64,000 nucleotides of DNA. Source: Planctomicrobium sp051466335. GTDB lineage: Bacteria > Planctomycetota > Planctomycetia > Planctomycetales > Planctomycetaceae. A model generated the notes under the pieces. That model searched no databases and was not told the origin of the DNA. It saw only the letters and a program-made list of their open reading frames with translations. A program made the position numbers and the translations under genes. The stretch lies in the NCBI RefSeq assembly GCF_051466335.1, contig NZ_CP195793.1, forward strand, positions 2,356,001 through 2,420,000, read 5' to 3'. Positions 17,091 to 26,119 of this stretch are shown here, in pieces (position 1 is the stretch's first letter; the number at the start of each line of letters is the position of its first letter).

Positions 17091-17156
17091 TTCAGGCTGT
17101 TGACTGGAACCGCTAGTGGGTCGAATTCGACTGCGGTCTTTGAAATGCCGAGAGAA

Positions 17157-18353
17157 CTATTTCGCACCCTTCACAAAGTCCTCGAGTGCATCAATTCCGG
17201 CTTTGAGCGCTTCGATGCTTGTCGCAAATGAGAGGCGGACGTATCCGGGGGCACCGAAATCGTCGCCGGAGACGAGAGCCACGTGTGGAACTTCAAGAAG
17301 TGCGTCGCAGAATTCGCTGGCGTTGTTTGCGACTTTGTTCCCTGGAAGTTGCTTGCCGAAATAGCTACTGACGTTGAAGAACACGTAAAACGCCCCGCCC
17401 GGCTCAGCGAAACTCAGCCCAGGAATCGCCTTGATGCGATCAACGACATAATTGCGTCGTTTGGTGAACTCAACGAGCATTTCCTGAATGCTGTCCTGAG
17501 AAGCGTTCAGTGCTTCCACTGCCGCGTACTGGCTGATGCTGCACGGATTGCTTGTCTGTTGGCTTTGCAGATTGCTCATTCCCGCGGTCAGGTCAGCAGG
17601 AGCGAGAGTCCAGCCAATTCGCCACCCTGTCATCGCGTACGCTTTGCTAACTCCGCTGACGATAATGGTTAACGCCTTGACATCCTCTCCGAAAGTCGCG
17701 AACGAGCGGAACTCGGCGTCACCGTAGATCAGTTTTTCGTAGATCTCGTCGGAAAGCACCGGGATTTGGTGCTTTACAGCGACCTTTGCGAGTCCCTCGA
17801 GAGTCGCAACCGGGTAGGCTGCTCCCGTTGGGTTGCAAGGATTATTCAACAGGAGGAGGCGGGTTCGATCGGTAATTGCAGCCTCAAACTGTTCCGGGGA
17901 CAAGCAAAAGCCACTTTCCTGAGTCGTTGGAACGAGTACCGCTTTAGCTCCGGTCAGTTCGACCAGCGCGCTGTAACTCACCCAGTAGGGAGTCGGAATA
18001 ATGACTTCGTCCCCGGGCCCGCACATTGCAGCAAGTACGTTGTGGATCGCGTGTTTTGCCCCGTTGGTCACCACGACCTGAGACGGCTCATACTTCAAAT
18101 TATAGTCACGCAGGTAGGCAGTGCAGATGGCTTTTTTCAGCTCGGGAATGCCGGTCGCGGGAGTATAATGGGTATGCCCAGCATCCATTGCGGCTTTGGC
18201 AGCATTGCAGATGTGTGCTGGAGTAGGAAAATCCGGCTCTCCCAGCGTGAACTCATGCACGTTCACACCAGTTGCTTTAAGTGCTTTGGCCTTCGCGGCT
18301 GCTGCGATAGTTGCGGATGGTTTGAGTGATTGGACAGCTGCTGAAAGTCGCAT
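17157..18353 (-). CDS. Aspartate aminotransferase (class I PLP-dependent)
   Basis: This enzyme transfers the amino group between aspartate and 2-oxoglutarate. The protein belongs to the Ib branch of fold-type I aminotransferases: EFTLGEPDFPTPAHI near residue 34, HYTPATGIPELK, LLNNPCNPTG at 168-177, LSDEIYEKL with Asp202, and VSGVSKAYAMTGWRIGW with PLP-binding Lys237. The C-terminus has GYVRLSFATS with the substrate-carboxylate Arg. Length is 398 residues from ATG at 18353. A frame running 147 bp further upstream was rejected because its extra residues do not look like the family N-terminus, and MRLSAAVQSLKPSATIAA does. A terminator follows. Substrate specificity (aspartate versus related amino acids) is by family. 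Confidence 0.93.
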   Translation of the reverse strand: MRLSAAVQSLKPSATIAAAAKAKALKATGVNVHEFTLGEPDFPTPAHICNAAKAAMDAGHTHYTPATGIPELKKAICTAYLRDYNLKYEPSQVVVTNGAKHAIHNVLAAMCGPGDEVIIPTPYWVSYSALVELTGAKAVLVPTTQESGFCLSPEQFEAAITDRTRLLLLNNPCNPTGAAYPVATLEGLAKVAVKHQIPVLSDEIYEKLIYGDAEFRSFATFGEDVKALTIIVSGVSKAYAMTGWRIGWTLAPADLTAGMSNLQSQQTSNPCSISQYAAVEALNASQDSIQEMLVEFTKRRNYVVDRIKAIPGLSFAEPGGAFYVFFNVSSYFGKQLPGNKVANNASEFCDALLEVPHVALVSGDDFGAPGYVRLSFATSIEALKAGIDALEDFVKGAK

Positions 18354-18835
18354 GGGTGACAGTCTGGGTCTGGAACCGGATTTTGACCGGTTTGAGGGCG
18401 CAAATCGACAACTGCAGACTTTCGCAAGTGTCGATTCAAAACAGTTCGTTCTCGCGATTCTTGAATGGACAGCATTCAGAATCAAGCGAGCAGCCAACAT
18501 TCATCGAAACGATCCACACGAGCCGATGCTTTGAATCGCTTGGCAAGCAGGGTTCCGATTCAGATTTTGCATCGAACGACTCGGTGTCGGAGTCCCAACA
18601 GCTCACGTGACAGTCCCCTGTTCACAGGGGATCGACGCGTCACTTCCACTGGCATTCCGATGCATTGTTGCTACCTGAGTGGAAAGCCGAGTTTAAATTT
18701 CTCATAAAATCCGGTGAATGCATGTAGATGTGCGATGATTTCCTATGAAACTGGATGAATCTTATCGCAACACATCTTGCAACCGTCACTCTGTCGAATT
18801 AAATCAATTGAGATAGAGAGGTCAGGGACTGAACA
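18354..18835. other. Intergenic region between divergent aminotransferase and hsp20 genes
   Basis: This region should hold both promoters. A small perfect hairpin (CCCCTG at 18615-18620, loop TTCA, CAGGGG at 18625-18630) lies within an outer GTGAC/GTCAC pair. It is about 205 bp before hsp20. No CIRCE-type inverted repeat was seen before hsp20. No gene is recognised. Confidence 0.5.
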
Positions 18836-19309
18836 ATGAGACACATTTCCGATTATCGGGAGCAATTAAAAGAGTGGCTCCCCCCGACGTCGCTCAAAGC
18901 AATCCGTGAGGAAGTGGTTGGGCTGGCCGAGTCTGTATTCGGGGATTCAGTTTCCAATTTCCGATTTGCACCTGATCCGAAAATGGATGTTGCCGAGACG
19001 GCCCGCTCTGTGGAAATCACGATCGAGCTCCCAGGGGTTCGAAAAGAGGACATGGATCTGCAGGTCACCGAAACCTCATTGACCATCAGTGGTGCAAGAT
19101 CGCAGGGAGTTTCAGCAGAACTGGACGAGCGAAAGTTCCATCGAGTCGAACGGCCGACCGGAAGCTTTTCTCGAACCATCTCCCTCCCCTCCCCCGTCAA
19201 CGCTGCGGAAATCGACGCTCAACTGGTGGCAGGAGTGTTAAAAGTGGTGCTTTCGAAAAGGGCGGACTCCATTCCAAGAAAAGTTGAAATCAAAGAGACA
19301 CAGCTTTAA
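18836..19309 (+). CDS. Small heat shock protein, Hsp20/alpha-crystallin family
   Basis: Small heat shock proteins bind unfolding proteins without ATP. Of the 157 residues, about 48-140 form the alpha-crystallin domain: KMDVAETARSVEITIELPGV, the loop VRKEDMDLQV, LTISGARS, FHRVERPTGSFSRTISLP, and the GVLKVVLSK strand. A hydrophobic IxI-like C-terminal motif is weak or absent (RKVEIKETQL). The N-terminal region MRHISDYREQLKEWLPP is helical. The ATG at 18836 follows a purine-rich stretch. The receiver/ATPase gene starts 233 bp downstream on the same strand. Assignment is firm. Confidence 0.94.
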   Translation: MRHISDYREQLKEWLPPTSLKAIREEVVGLAESVFGDSVSNFRFAPDPKMDVAETARSVEITIELPGVRKEDMDLQVTETSLTISGARSQGVSAELDERKFHRVERPTGSFSRTISLPSPVNAAEIDAQLVAGVLKVVLSKRADSIPRKVEIKETQL

Positions 19310-19542
19310 TAAATCGGGTTTAAAATCAATTAGGGCCGGTTTGCCGCCAATGCCGTTGAGAGAGACCTCGGACCAAAATCCCAACGTGTACGCGACAGGC
19401 AATGTCCACTCCCTACTCAAGGGAATTCAGGGCAATCTTCGTTTTGAGTTCGCATCTTCAATTGAAGCTTGTTTCGGGTCACTCCACGATTCCGGCGGCG
19501 TTCTAGCCGTTATTTCGTCATAGAGACTGGACTAGGGTTGCC

Positions 19543-20490
19543 ATGACAAAGCTATTGGTGGTTGACGATTCTGTCATTGACCAGAAGATTGTTTCAGGGC
19601 TGTTGCAACGGCAGACCGGATGGCTGGTGGACATCGCTTCCAATGGAAAGGAAGCCTGTACTTACCTCGAAAATCATCGGGATCAGCTTCCAGATCTCGT
19701 TCTCACTGACATGCTCATGCCAGAGATGAATGGTCTGGATTTGATGAGAAACATCAGAGATAAGTTTCCCCTGCTCCCCGTTATTCTCATGACCGCTCAG
19801 GGGAGCGAGACTGTCGCGGTAGAAGCTCTCCAGCAAGGGGCAGCGAGCTACGTTTCCAAGATCAACTTCGCGTCGTCGCTCATCCAAACCGTTCAGCAGG
19901 TGTTGAATGTGGTTGGAGATGATCGCACGAAGAGAGATTTGCACCGCTGCATTCGCGGTGTTCGTTCTGAGTATATTCTCTCCAATGAAACTCACTTGCT
20001 CGTTGCGTTGGTCGCGCATATACAGGAAACCCTTCGCAACATGGAGGTGCTCAGCGAGAACGAACGCCTTCGGACAGGGATCGCTCTGGAAGAAGCTCTG
20101 TTCAACGCTGCCTATCACGGAAATCTGGAGGTGAGTAGTGATCTCCGACAAAATGATCAGGCCGAGTTCTATGACCTGATTCAGAAACGCAATGCAACTG
20201 CGCCGTACATGCATCGCCGTATCATTGTGAACATCTCGATTGATGAGTCAGGCCTTGAATACACGATTTGTGATGAAGGACCCGGTTTTAATCCGGACGA
20301 TCAACCAGATCCGACTGACCCAGCAAACCTCGACAAACCAAGCGGGCGAGGACTGCTTCTGATGAGAACCTTTATGGACGAAGTTCAATTTAATGCAAAG
20401 GGGAACGAAGTGAGGATGACGAAGCGGTATGTGCGGATTTCTACTGCACCGGCCACCTCCTCCCCTGCCCCGCTGGAACTTGCATTCTGA
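19543..20490 (+). CDS. Response regulator receiver fused to an RsbW-type histidine-kinase-like ATPase
   Basis: Residues 1-125 are a receiver domain: acidic pair Asp8-Asp9, phospho-acceptor Asp56 in LVLTDMLMP, Thr84 in ILMTAQ and Lys106 in SYVSK. Residues 140-300 are a GHKL ATPase of the anti-sigma-factor type: N-box EEALFNAAYHGN with Glu184 and Asn188, G1 box CDEGPGFNPDD at 243-253, and GRGLLLMRTFMDEV at 268-281. There is no dimerisation/His-phosphotransfer domain, so it should phosphorylate a protein such as a STAS antagonist on Ser/Thr, not a His residue. AGGG lies 5 nt before the ATG. STAS and PP2C proteins elsewhere in the window (36690, 44694) are candidate partners, by inference. Confidence 0.92.
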   Translation: MTKLLVVDDSVIDQKIVSGLLQRQTGWLVDIASNGKEACTYLENHRDQLPDLVLTDMLMPEMNGLDLMRNIRDKFPLLPVILMTAQGSETVAVEALQQGAASYVSKINFASSLIQTVQQVLNVVGDDRTKRDLHRCIRGVRSEYILSNETHLLVALVAHIQETLRNMEVLSENERLRTGIALEEALFNAAYHGNLEVSSDLRQNDQAEFYDLIQKRNATAPYMHRRIIVNISIDESGLEYTICDEGPGFNPDDQPDPTDPANLDKPSGRGLLLMRTFMDEVQFNAKGNEVRMTKRYVRISTAPATSSPAPLELAF

Positions 20491-20556
20491 TCTCTGGAGC
20501 ACGCCCTCGGTCTCGAGGAGACTTTGCTCCGATGTTCATTGGTAGAGAAAGTCGCT

Positions 20557-21027
20557 TCACGCGATTCCCAGTGCCCGACGTTTTTCCATGATGAACGGGA
20601 TGTGATGTTCGATGTGGTTCGTCACTCGATTCAGCAGGACTTCCAAAGTGAGCGGTCCGTCATGCAAGTGATTCCCTGTCCGCTGCAGGATGGAATCAGG
20701 GTGGCTTTTTAAGATACGGGTAAGTTGTTGCCGGGTGGCTCGGATCAGTGCCAGTTCTTCACTGATGTCACGCGATTCGTAGGAGAGACTCGCTGCAAAC
20801 AGATCCGGGTCTCCGGGGATGAGCGAAGCGGACTCCTCCGCGATGATTCTTTTGATGCGGTCCGCATAAATGGGCTCGAAATCGGCGATGTGGCAGACCA
20901 CTTCGAGCGCTGACCATTTCCCCGCAACTGGTCTGGCTGTCAATTGTTCCAGCGTCATCCCGGAAACAGTGCTTTCCAGAAGCGAAATTCCGGCGAGGTA
21001 GCGATCTATCTTTTCTGCATACAACAT
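20557..21027 (-). CDS. DinB-like four-helix-bundle metal-binding protein
   Basis: DinB/YfiT-like proteins are four-helix bundles with a metal site of three His; several are thiol-dependent transferases or hydrolases. The 156 residues have the usual layout: LESTVSGMTLEQLTARPVAG, then GKWSALEVVCHIADFE with the first His, and VTNHIEHHIPFIMEKR with the C-terminal His cluster. The start at 21027 has AGGA 7 nt upstream. The gene converges with the receiver/ATPase gene. The family is clear, but the reaction is unknown. Confidence 0.88.
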   Translation of the reverse strand: MLYAEKIDRYLAGISLLESTVSGMTLEQLTARPVAGKWSALEVVCHIADFEPIYADRIKRIIAEESASLIPGDPDLFAASLSYESRDISEELALIRATRQQLTRILKSHPDSILQRTGNHLHDGPLTLEVLLNRVTNHIEHHIPFIMEKRRALGIA

Positions 21028-21676
21028 GTTGAATTCCTGCTGATTTGGGGTTTGCGGAGTGTCCTCGACACCTGAATACGTTGGAAAAGTGACTGAACCG
21101 CCGATATCCGTTCGAAGGATACCGATAATTTTTCATCAAATCTCTCGCCAATTTTTTATGGGAATAGTCGGCGTCGAGTGATTTTTTGCTCGGCGATTTT
21201 CGTGCAAAACTCCCATTACAGGCCGGCAATTGGGGGGGAGCATCCCGATCAAGCCGCCTTCTCGGGGGAGAGGACTAGAAATTCGCTGGTCGTCGACTTG
21301 CATGGAAATTTGTCGGTATGAAGATTTTCGGTCGGTTGTAACAATTTGTTTTGTAAGAGGTTGCGTGAATATTTCGATTGCATGTCTGTCGGAATGATCC
21401 GTCCCTTCCAGAATTCGATCATTGTCCCGATTGGTCCTGTTTGGAGTCTTAGGGAAAGTTTGTTGATTTTTTTGATTTCAACTCATTTAACGACGCTGAA
21501 ATCGTCGATGAACAATATGAGTCGCTTTCCAACAGTTCTTCTGGAACTCTGCGAAAGACATTGTAGTCCTCCGGGCTACTTGACAGTAAGTTGCTGTTGC
21601 ATTTACAGTTGAGTGCAGACTGCCAGCGTCAGTCGCCAGCAATTCGAACGTCAGGAACAGCCGGGAGTGGCCAAAC
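21028..21676. other. Intergenic region upstream of the HU gene
   Basis: A 650-bp region between the divergent DinB-like and HU genes. It contains T-rich stretches (around 21340 and 21460-21490), consistent with a long promoter/leader region for an abundant DNA-binding protein. A small frame at 21346-21612 is Cys-rich with no ribosome binding site and is not believed. No RNA gene was recognised. Confidence 0.5.
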
Positions 21677-22093
21677 GTGACCAAAAAAGAAATCGTCAAA
21701 ACGATCTCAGAAGAATGTGGTCTGACTCAACTCAAGACGAAGGAAATCGTCCAAAAGACGTTTGAAGCCATCATTGAGACCTTGGTGTCGGAGACTCGCA
21801 TCGAGCTTCGTAACTTTGGTGTCTTTGAAGTGAAGAAACGAGCCGCCCGGAAGGCTCGTAACCCTCGTTCAGGCGAGCGGGTAGATGTTCCGGAAAAATT
21901 TGTAGTGACTTTCAAGCCTGGTAAAGAGATGGAAGAACGGGTGTTGCAGCTTCAGGAAGAAGCCGCACGCAAAGCTGCACAGGCAGCCAGCCCTGAATCC
22001 GTCGCACCAGTCTCTGAGGTTCCTGCAAGTGAGCCAGTGAACCCATCATTTTCTGCGTATACACCGCAGCAGACTGATGGTCAGCAGCTATAG
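21677..22093 (+). CDS. HU/IHF-family DNA-binding protein with extended C-terminal tail
   Basis: HU-type proteins bend and compact DNA. Residues 1-92 match the family: KKEIVKTISEECGLTQLKTK, ELRNFGVFEVKKRAARKARN with the beta-arm, PRSGERVDVPEKFVVTFKPG, and the closing helix. Most HU proteins end near residue 90; here about 47 extra residues follow, Ala/Pro/Ser-rich (EEAARKAAQAAS, then VAPVSEVPASEPVNP), ending QQTDGQQL. The start is GTG at 21677 with GGAG 9 nt upstream. The tail is acidic to neutral, unlike the Lys-rich tails of some actinobacterial HUs. Role as a nucleoid protein is by family. Confidence 0.93.
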   Translation: MTKKEIVKTISEECGLTQLKTKEIVQKTFEAIIETLVSETRIELRNFGVFEVKKRAARKARNPRSGERVDVPEKFVVTFKPGKEMEERVLQLQEEAARKAAQAASPESVAPVSEVPASEPVNPSFSAYTPQQTDGQQL

Positions 22094-22332
22094 ACAGTTC
22101 ATTCTGACGTTTCGTCATGTGTGAATTGTCGAGGCCGTGCTCGATCAACCTACATGTGAAGTCCGGAGTTGCATCAACTCTGCTTCCTGATTCCGGATAC
22201 AGAATTCAGGAAAAAGAGGATCAGCTCCAGATCTGGATAAACGTCAGTTTGTAAGCGATCGTTCCAGTGCAGGACGACGACTGTCTACTGTCCCGCGTTG
22301 CGGAAGCAACTGCGGACTCACGGAGGAGACTC

Positions 22333-22551
22333 ATGCGGAAATTGTTCCTGCTGTTTGCGATGACCGCCACGATGACGGCTCAGTCTGGATGCGTGATCCC
22401 CATCTGGAGTGCATCTCCGGATGATCGGACGCGACAGATGATTTACCAGTCGGAGAACTACCGACAGATTCCCGAAATTTGGGAACGTGCCTGGTTTCTG
22501 GATATGCCAGACCTGGCAACGCCATTCCGAACTCACGGGGGCGTGATCTAA
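22333..22551 (+). CDS. Small lipoprotein of unknown function
   Basis: This 72-residue protein starts MRKLFLLFAMTATMTAQSGC, a lipoprotein signal with Cys20 as the likely acylated residue. The rest is short and distinctive: CVIPIWSASPDDRTRQMIY, then EIWERAWFLDMPDLATPFR and a THGGVI end. The ATG at 22333 has GGAGGAG directly upstream with 4-6 nt spacing, one of the best ribosome binding sites here, so a longer frame from 22267 was rejected. I recall no named family. Envelope location is inferred. A strong terminator follows at 22652. Confidence 0.8.
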   Translation: MRKLFLLFAMTATMTAQSGCVIPIWSASPDDRTRQMIYQSENYRQIPEIWERAWFLDMPDLATPFRTHGGVI

Positions 22552-22651
22552 GGATCCGTCTGATTTGAGACTTTCCCCACTCCCCTGCTCTGATCGCGCC
22601 GGGAGTGAGGGGATTTCCATCGATCCGAAGAGTCATATTTGATTCAGTTTG

Positions 22652-22692
22652 AATAGCTGCCCGGACCATATTCCGGGCAGCTATTATTCTTT
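22652..22692 (+). terminator. Intrinsic terminator after the small lipoprotein gene
   Basis: A 13-bp perfect stem (AATAGCTGCCCGG at 22652-22664 with CCGGGCAGCTATT at 22673-22685) and an 8-nt loop are followed by ATTCTTT. A second, imperfect hairpin (CCCCACTCCC / GGGAGTGAGGGG) lies 60-80 bp earlier. The remainder of the region up to 23020 shows no gene. Confidence 0.8.
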
Positions 22693-23020
22693 GACAGACT
22701 CGAACTTCGACTCGCCTTAAGCCGTACTGCTCCACGCAGACGTCTACGTTGCAGTGGTCGATCTCTTTCCTGACCGCCTGGTTCTGAAATGGCAGAAACG
22801 ATCCCCCGCACTCTGAGTGTTTCGTTCATCGCCATCGGGCTGGCCTTCTCCTCTTGAAGGATCTTTCACTGACGCTCTGTGCGTGGGGCCCAAGGGAGCT
22901 ATCGCTGCAAGTGTCATCCAGCAGAGCGAGTCGGCGTCTGCTTCCACTCGCCACACATCATGTTTTATGTTTGAGTGTGTTTGTGTGTTGTGATGTGATC
23001 AAAGTCTGCAGGATGGTGCC

Positions 23021-24034
23021 ATGCAAGAAGTTTTCAACGCGACCGATGCCGTATTGGAGAGCCCCTTCCAGATTCGCTGCCTTACTGTTCAAAGCGCTGA
23101 TCATTGGCAACTTTCAGAACTCGTTTGGGAAGGGACTTCTGCACACGTCGGGGCCACCTTCTTCTGCGATTATGGAGCCCCGTGGACCAATTCAAATCTC
23201 CTGCGTATCGAAACCTATCAGTTACCTGCGGGAAAGAGTGAATTCGATAAACAACTTGAGTGGTACACTCGCGACAGAAAGAGTCGTCGAATCAAGCTTG
23301 CAGACGGAGTTCTTTTTGGCGAAGAGATGCTCCACATTGAGGATTTCGGCAGTGAATGGACTGTCGATGCTTTTGCGCTGTCCAAGGGTGAGGTCATCCG
23401 CATTTATCAGTCAAAGAAATTTGCGGTCATCTTTCGGATTCTGGCCCGCCCAGGATCAGGGAGCTCGGCACGTCCAGCGACACTGTTGAATCATCCTCTC
23501 TTTTGCCGATTACCCGAAGACATCACTTTCAGTCCTGACACTTGGCAGACAAAAGCTCCTGGGCTGACATCTACGCATGGTGCGAATCAGGTTGTCGAAC
23601 TCCCACTTTCGCGCGCAGATAAAATCGAACTTCAAAAGTGTGTTCAGGCTGCTGAGAAGAGACTCGGGATCGCACCTTCAACTCCAGTGGCTGATCGGAT
23701 CAAGTTGATTGAGAAAGAGGTGGAACGGGCAAGAACCGATCGCAAACTCAATCAAGAAAGCCGTAATGAATTGGCGGCGGAACTCGGATTCGCCCTCGGC
23801 AAGTGCTTTTCTGATGCGCTCAATTGGGACTGGAACAGGTTGGAGTCGGTTGAGCATTCAGACAACATCTACATTTGTCATCCGGATCGACGGATTGTGG
23901 CCTCGCCAATCGAATGGATCTCAGGCCTGCTCTCTTCAAAGAAACAACCTGTGAACTGCCTACTAACATTCAATCTGATTGAAGCCGACAATCTTCCGCC
24001 GACCCGCCCGGGGGCTTACCTGCGAATCGGATAA
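23021..24034 (+). CDS. Unrecognised 337-residue protein
   Basis: I do not recognise a family. No signal peptide or membrane segment is seen, so it is probably cytoplasmic. Residues 1-170 look like a beta-rich domain (CLTVQSADHWQLSELVWEGT, IHIEDFG-like strands). A helical middle (DRIKLIEKEVERARTDRKLN) leads to a C-terminal domain with ELAAELGFALGKCFSDALNW, DNIYICHPDRRIVASPIEWI and LPPTRPGAYLRIG. The last part is reminiscent of DUF3806-type sequences but this is weak. AGGATGG lies about 8 nt before the ATG at 23021. The gene appears to be a single transcription unit. Codon use looks ordinary for the window. Confidence 0.75.
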   Translation: MQEVFNATDAVLESPFQIRCLTVQSADHWQLSELVWEGTSAHVGATFFCDYGAPWTNSNLLRIETYQLPAGKSEFDKQLEWYTRDRKSRRIKLADGVLFGEEMLHIEDFGSEWTVDAFALSKGEVIRIYQSKKFAVIFRILARPGSGSSARPATLLNHPLFCRLPEDITFSPDTWQTKAPGLTSTHGANQVVELPLSRADKIELQKCVQAAEKRLGIAPSTPVADRIKLIEKEVERARTDRKLNQESRNELAAELGFALGKCFSDALNWDWNRLESVEHSDNIYICHPDRRIVASPIEWISGLLSSKKQPVNCLLTFNLIEADNLPPTRPGAYLRIG

Positions 24035-24273
24035 ATCACATCGGCAAACAGAGACGATGTCTGCGTAGAATCGGCATCACGCACTGCGTGCTAGATGAAT
24101 GGCGGATGTCTCTGTCGCAAATTGGGACGGTTTAATCGTCCCGCTCCACTGCACCGCCAAACTTTCCGTGAAAAGAGTGGCAGGCAGCAACTAAGAGAAA
24201 CGATTCACTGAGGCAATGATTCATTTCTTAATCGTGTGAATCGTAGGAATGCCGCATTCAAAAGAAACTCGGT

Positions 24274-25593
24274 TTAGGCGCGTCGAATCTTCTCTTGCCC
24301 TTTCACCACTTTGCGGGTGGCGTTGCGGGTGTCGAGCACCATTCGTGAATGCTCTACGATGAAATCGTAATCGTAGGCACTATGGTCCGTCGCGATGAGC
24401 ACACAATCCTGCGCTGCCAGGTATTCAGCAGTCAGTGGCTGGCTTTCGAGATCTGGTAACTTATGAGCACGAGTTTCGGGAAGCACCGGAACGTGAGGAT
24501 CGTTGTAGGAGAGATCCGCGCCGAGGTGCATGAGAAGCTGAATCAGGACGAATGATGGGCTTTCACGGGCATCATCAACATCCTTCTTATAGGCCACTCC
24601 CAGCATGCAAATCTTGCTCCCACGAATCGGTTTGCCGACATCGTTCAGGAACTCGGAAAGCCGGCCAATCACATATTCTGGCATCCGCGAATTCACTTCC
24701 CCGGCGAGTTCGATGAACCGAGTGGAAAGTCCTTGCCGGCGAGCCAGCCATGTCAGATAAAACGGATCGATGGGAATGCAGTGACCTCCCAGTCCCGGTC
24801 CGGGGTAGAAAGGCTGAAACCCGAATGGTTTCGTTTTGGCTGCTTCGATCACTTCCCAGATATCAATTCCCATTCGGTCGAACAGCATTTTGAGTTCATT
24901 CACCAAGGCAATGTTCACTGCCCGGTAAGTGTTCTCCAGAATCTTCGCTGCCTCAGCGACTTCTGTAGAGCGCACGGGAATAATCTGAACGACCGCATGT
25001 CGGTAAAGAGCACATGCGAGTTCCAAGCTGGTCTCGTCCAAACCGCCAACGACTTTGGGGATCTTGGCAGCTGAATAAACCGGATTGCCTGGGTCTTCAC
25101 GCTCCGGGCTGTAAGCGACGAAGAAGTCGTCGCCGACAGTCAGGCCCGATTCCAGAAGAATCGGGAGAAGAACGTCGCGGGTCGTCGTTGGATAAGTCGT
25201 GCTTTCCAGAACGACAATCTGCCCTTTTCTCAGCACGGGGGCGATCGTCTTCCCTGTCCCGATAATGAAGGACATGTCTGGATCGCGACTGTCTGTCAGT
25301 GGAGTCGGAACGCAGATGATAATGGCGTCTGGTTCGCTGAGCCTCTTCTGGTCGGAAGTCGCTTCGAATTTCCCGGACTCTTTCCATTGGCTGACGCGCG
25401 TGGAAGAGACGTGCTTGATGTAGCTCTGCCCTGAATTGAGCTGTTTGACCTTACGATCGTCGACATCGAATCCAATTGTTTGAAAGCCGGCATTGATGAA
25501 TGCATCCAGCAGCGGCAGTCCGACGTATCCCAGCCCAATCACACCGATGAGTGCCTGACGAGACTCCAGTTTCCCCAGCAATTCCTGCGACAT
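24274..25593 (-). CDS. Nucleotide-sugar dehydrogenase (UDP-GlcNAc 6-dehydrogenase type)
   Basis: The enzyme oxidises C6 of a UDP-sugar twice with NAD to the uronic acid. Motifs are the NAD fold GLGYVGLP at 20-27, CVPTPLTDSRDPD at 94-106, LESTTYPTTTRDVLLP, VAYSPEREDPGNP, and the catalytic Cys272 in GPGLGGHCIPIDPFYLTW. The last motif and overall length (439) fit the WbpA/TviB branch, which acts on UDP-GlcNAc, better than UDP-glucose dehydrogenase. Start ATG at 25593; a frame 39 bp longer lacks support. It lies on the strand opposite to the DegT aminotransferase at 27595, which would act later in an amino-uronic-acid pathway. Exact substrate is an inference. Confidence 0.92.
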   Translation of the reverse strand: MSQELLGKLESRQALIGVIGLGYVGLPLLDAFINAGFQTIGFDVDDRKVKQLNSGQSYIKHVSSTRVSQWKESGKFEATSDQKRLSEPDAIIICVPTPLTDSRDPDMSFIIGTGKTIAPVLRKGQIVVLESTTYPTTTRDVLLPILLESGLTVGDDFFVAYSPEREDPGNPVYSAAKIPKVVGGLDETSLELACALYRHAVVQIIPVRSTEVAEAAKILENTYRAVNIALVNELKMLFDRMGIDIWEVIEAAKTKPFGFQPFYPGPGLGGHCIPIDPFYLTWLARRQGLSTRFIELAGEVNSRMPEYVIGRLSEFLNDVGKPIRGSKICMLGVAYKKDVDDARESPSFVLIQLLMHLGADLSYNDPHVPVLPETRAHKLPDLESQPLTAEYLAAQDCVLIATDHSAYDYDFIVEHSRMVLDTRNATRKVVKGQEKIRRA

Positions 25594-25724
25594 GATTGGC
25601 TCTATTTTGATTCTGTATCTAATCTGGACCATCGCAACGAAGGATTTTTACACGTTGCCGCGGTATCATAAGGACGGAAGAAATTCTCCACCATTCCAAT
25701 CTCCCTGAGGATCGCAGGTTTCCA

Positions 25725-26012
25725 ATGGTTGCAGTCAACGTCATTCTGACGGTCAAAAACGAAGAGGATATCCAGAAAGTCGGAGAACTCTTGCGTGAGT
25801 GCGGGCGGAAATCCCGTACGGAACCTGGGTGCCGGATGTATGAGGTCTGTCACTCCCAAAACGATCGCCGGGTTTACCTGCTGATTGAGCGTTGGGAGTC
25901 ACAGGAAGCGCTCGATGTGCATCGGACCGCAGAAGGCTATCTGACGATTTACAAGCCGCAGGTGTTGCCGCTGGTTGATCGGGTTCCGCATATTGCGGAC
26001 GTGCTGGAGTAA
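25725..26012 (+). CDS. ABM-domain protein, putative quinol monooxygenase
   Basis: The antibiotic-biosynthesis-monooxygenase (ABM) fold is a small dimeric ferredoxin-like barrel that oxidises quinols or degrades reactive aromatics without cofactors. The 95 residues match throughout: VAVNVILTVKNEEDIQKVGE, the central KSRTEPGCRMYEVCHSQND, VYLLIERWESQEALDVHRTA with the conserved E-x-W and the His. AGG lies 6 nt before the ATG. It starts about 130 bp from the divergent dehydrogenase start. The family is clear; physiological substrate is unknown, and association with the sugar genes may be coincidental. Confidence 0.88.
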   Translation: MVAVNVILTVKNEEDIQKVGELLRECGRKSRTEPGCRMYEVCHSQNDRRVYLLIERWESQEALDVHRTAEGYLTIYKPQVLPLVDRVPHIADVLE

Positions 26013-26119
26013 GAATCGAGTCGCTGGGAGTTCTCAGCCTGAAAGTGGATGGCGGAAGTCATCGCGAGATCGACTTTCGCCATTTCTGCCACCGACCACA
26101 GGCATCTTTGAGTCGGGGA

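Noticed and set aside
21346..21612. Small Cys-rich frame upstream of the HU gene
   Set aside because: No ribosome binding site, T-rich composition and no family; more likely leader sequence.
24201..24242. 8-bp inverted repeat CGATTCAC / GTGAATCG downstream of the UDP-sugar dehydrogenase gene
   Set aside because: The arms are 26 bp apart and no T-run follows, so it is not a convincing terminator; it could be chance.
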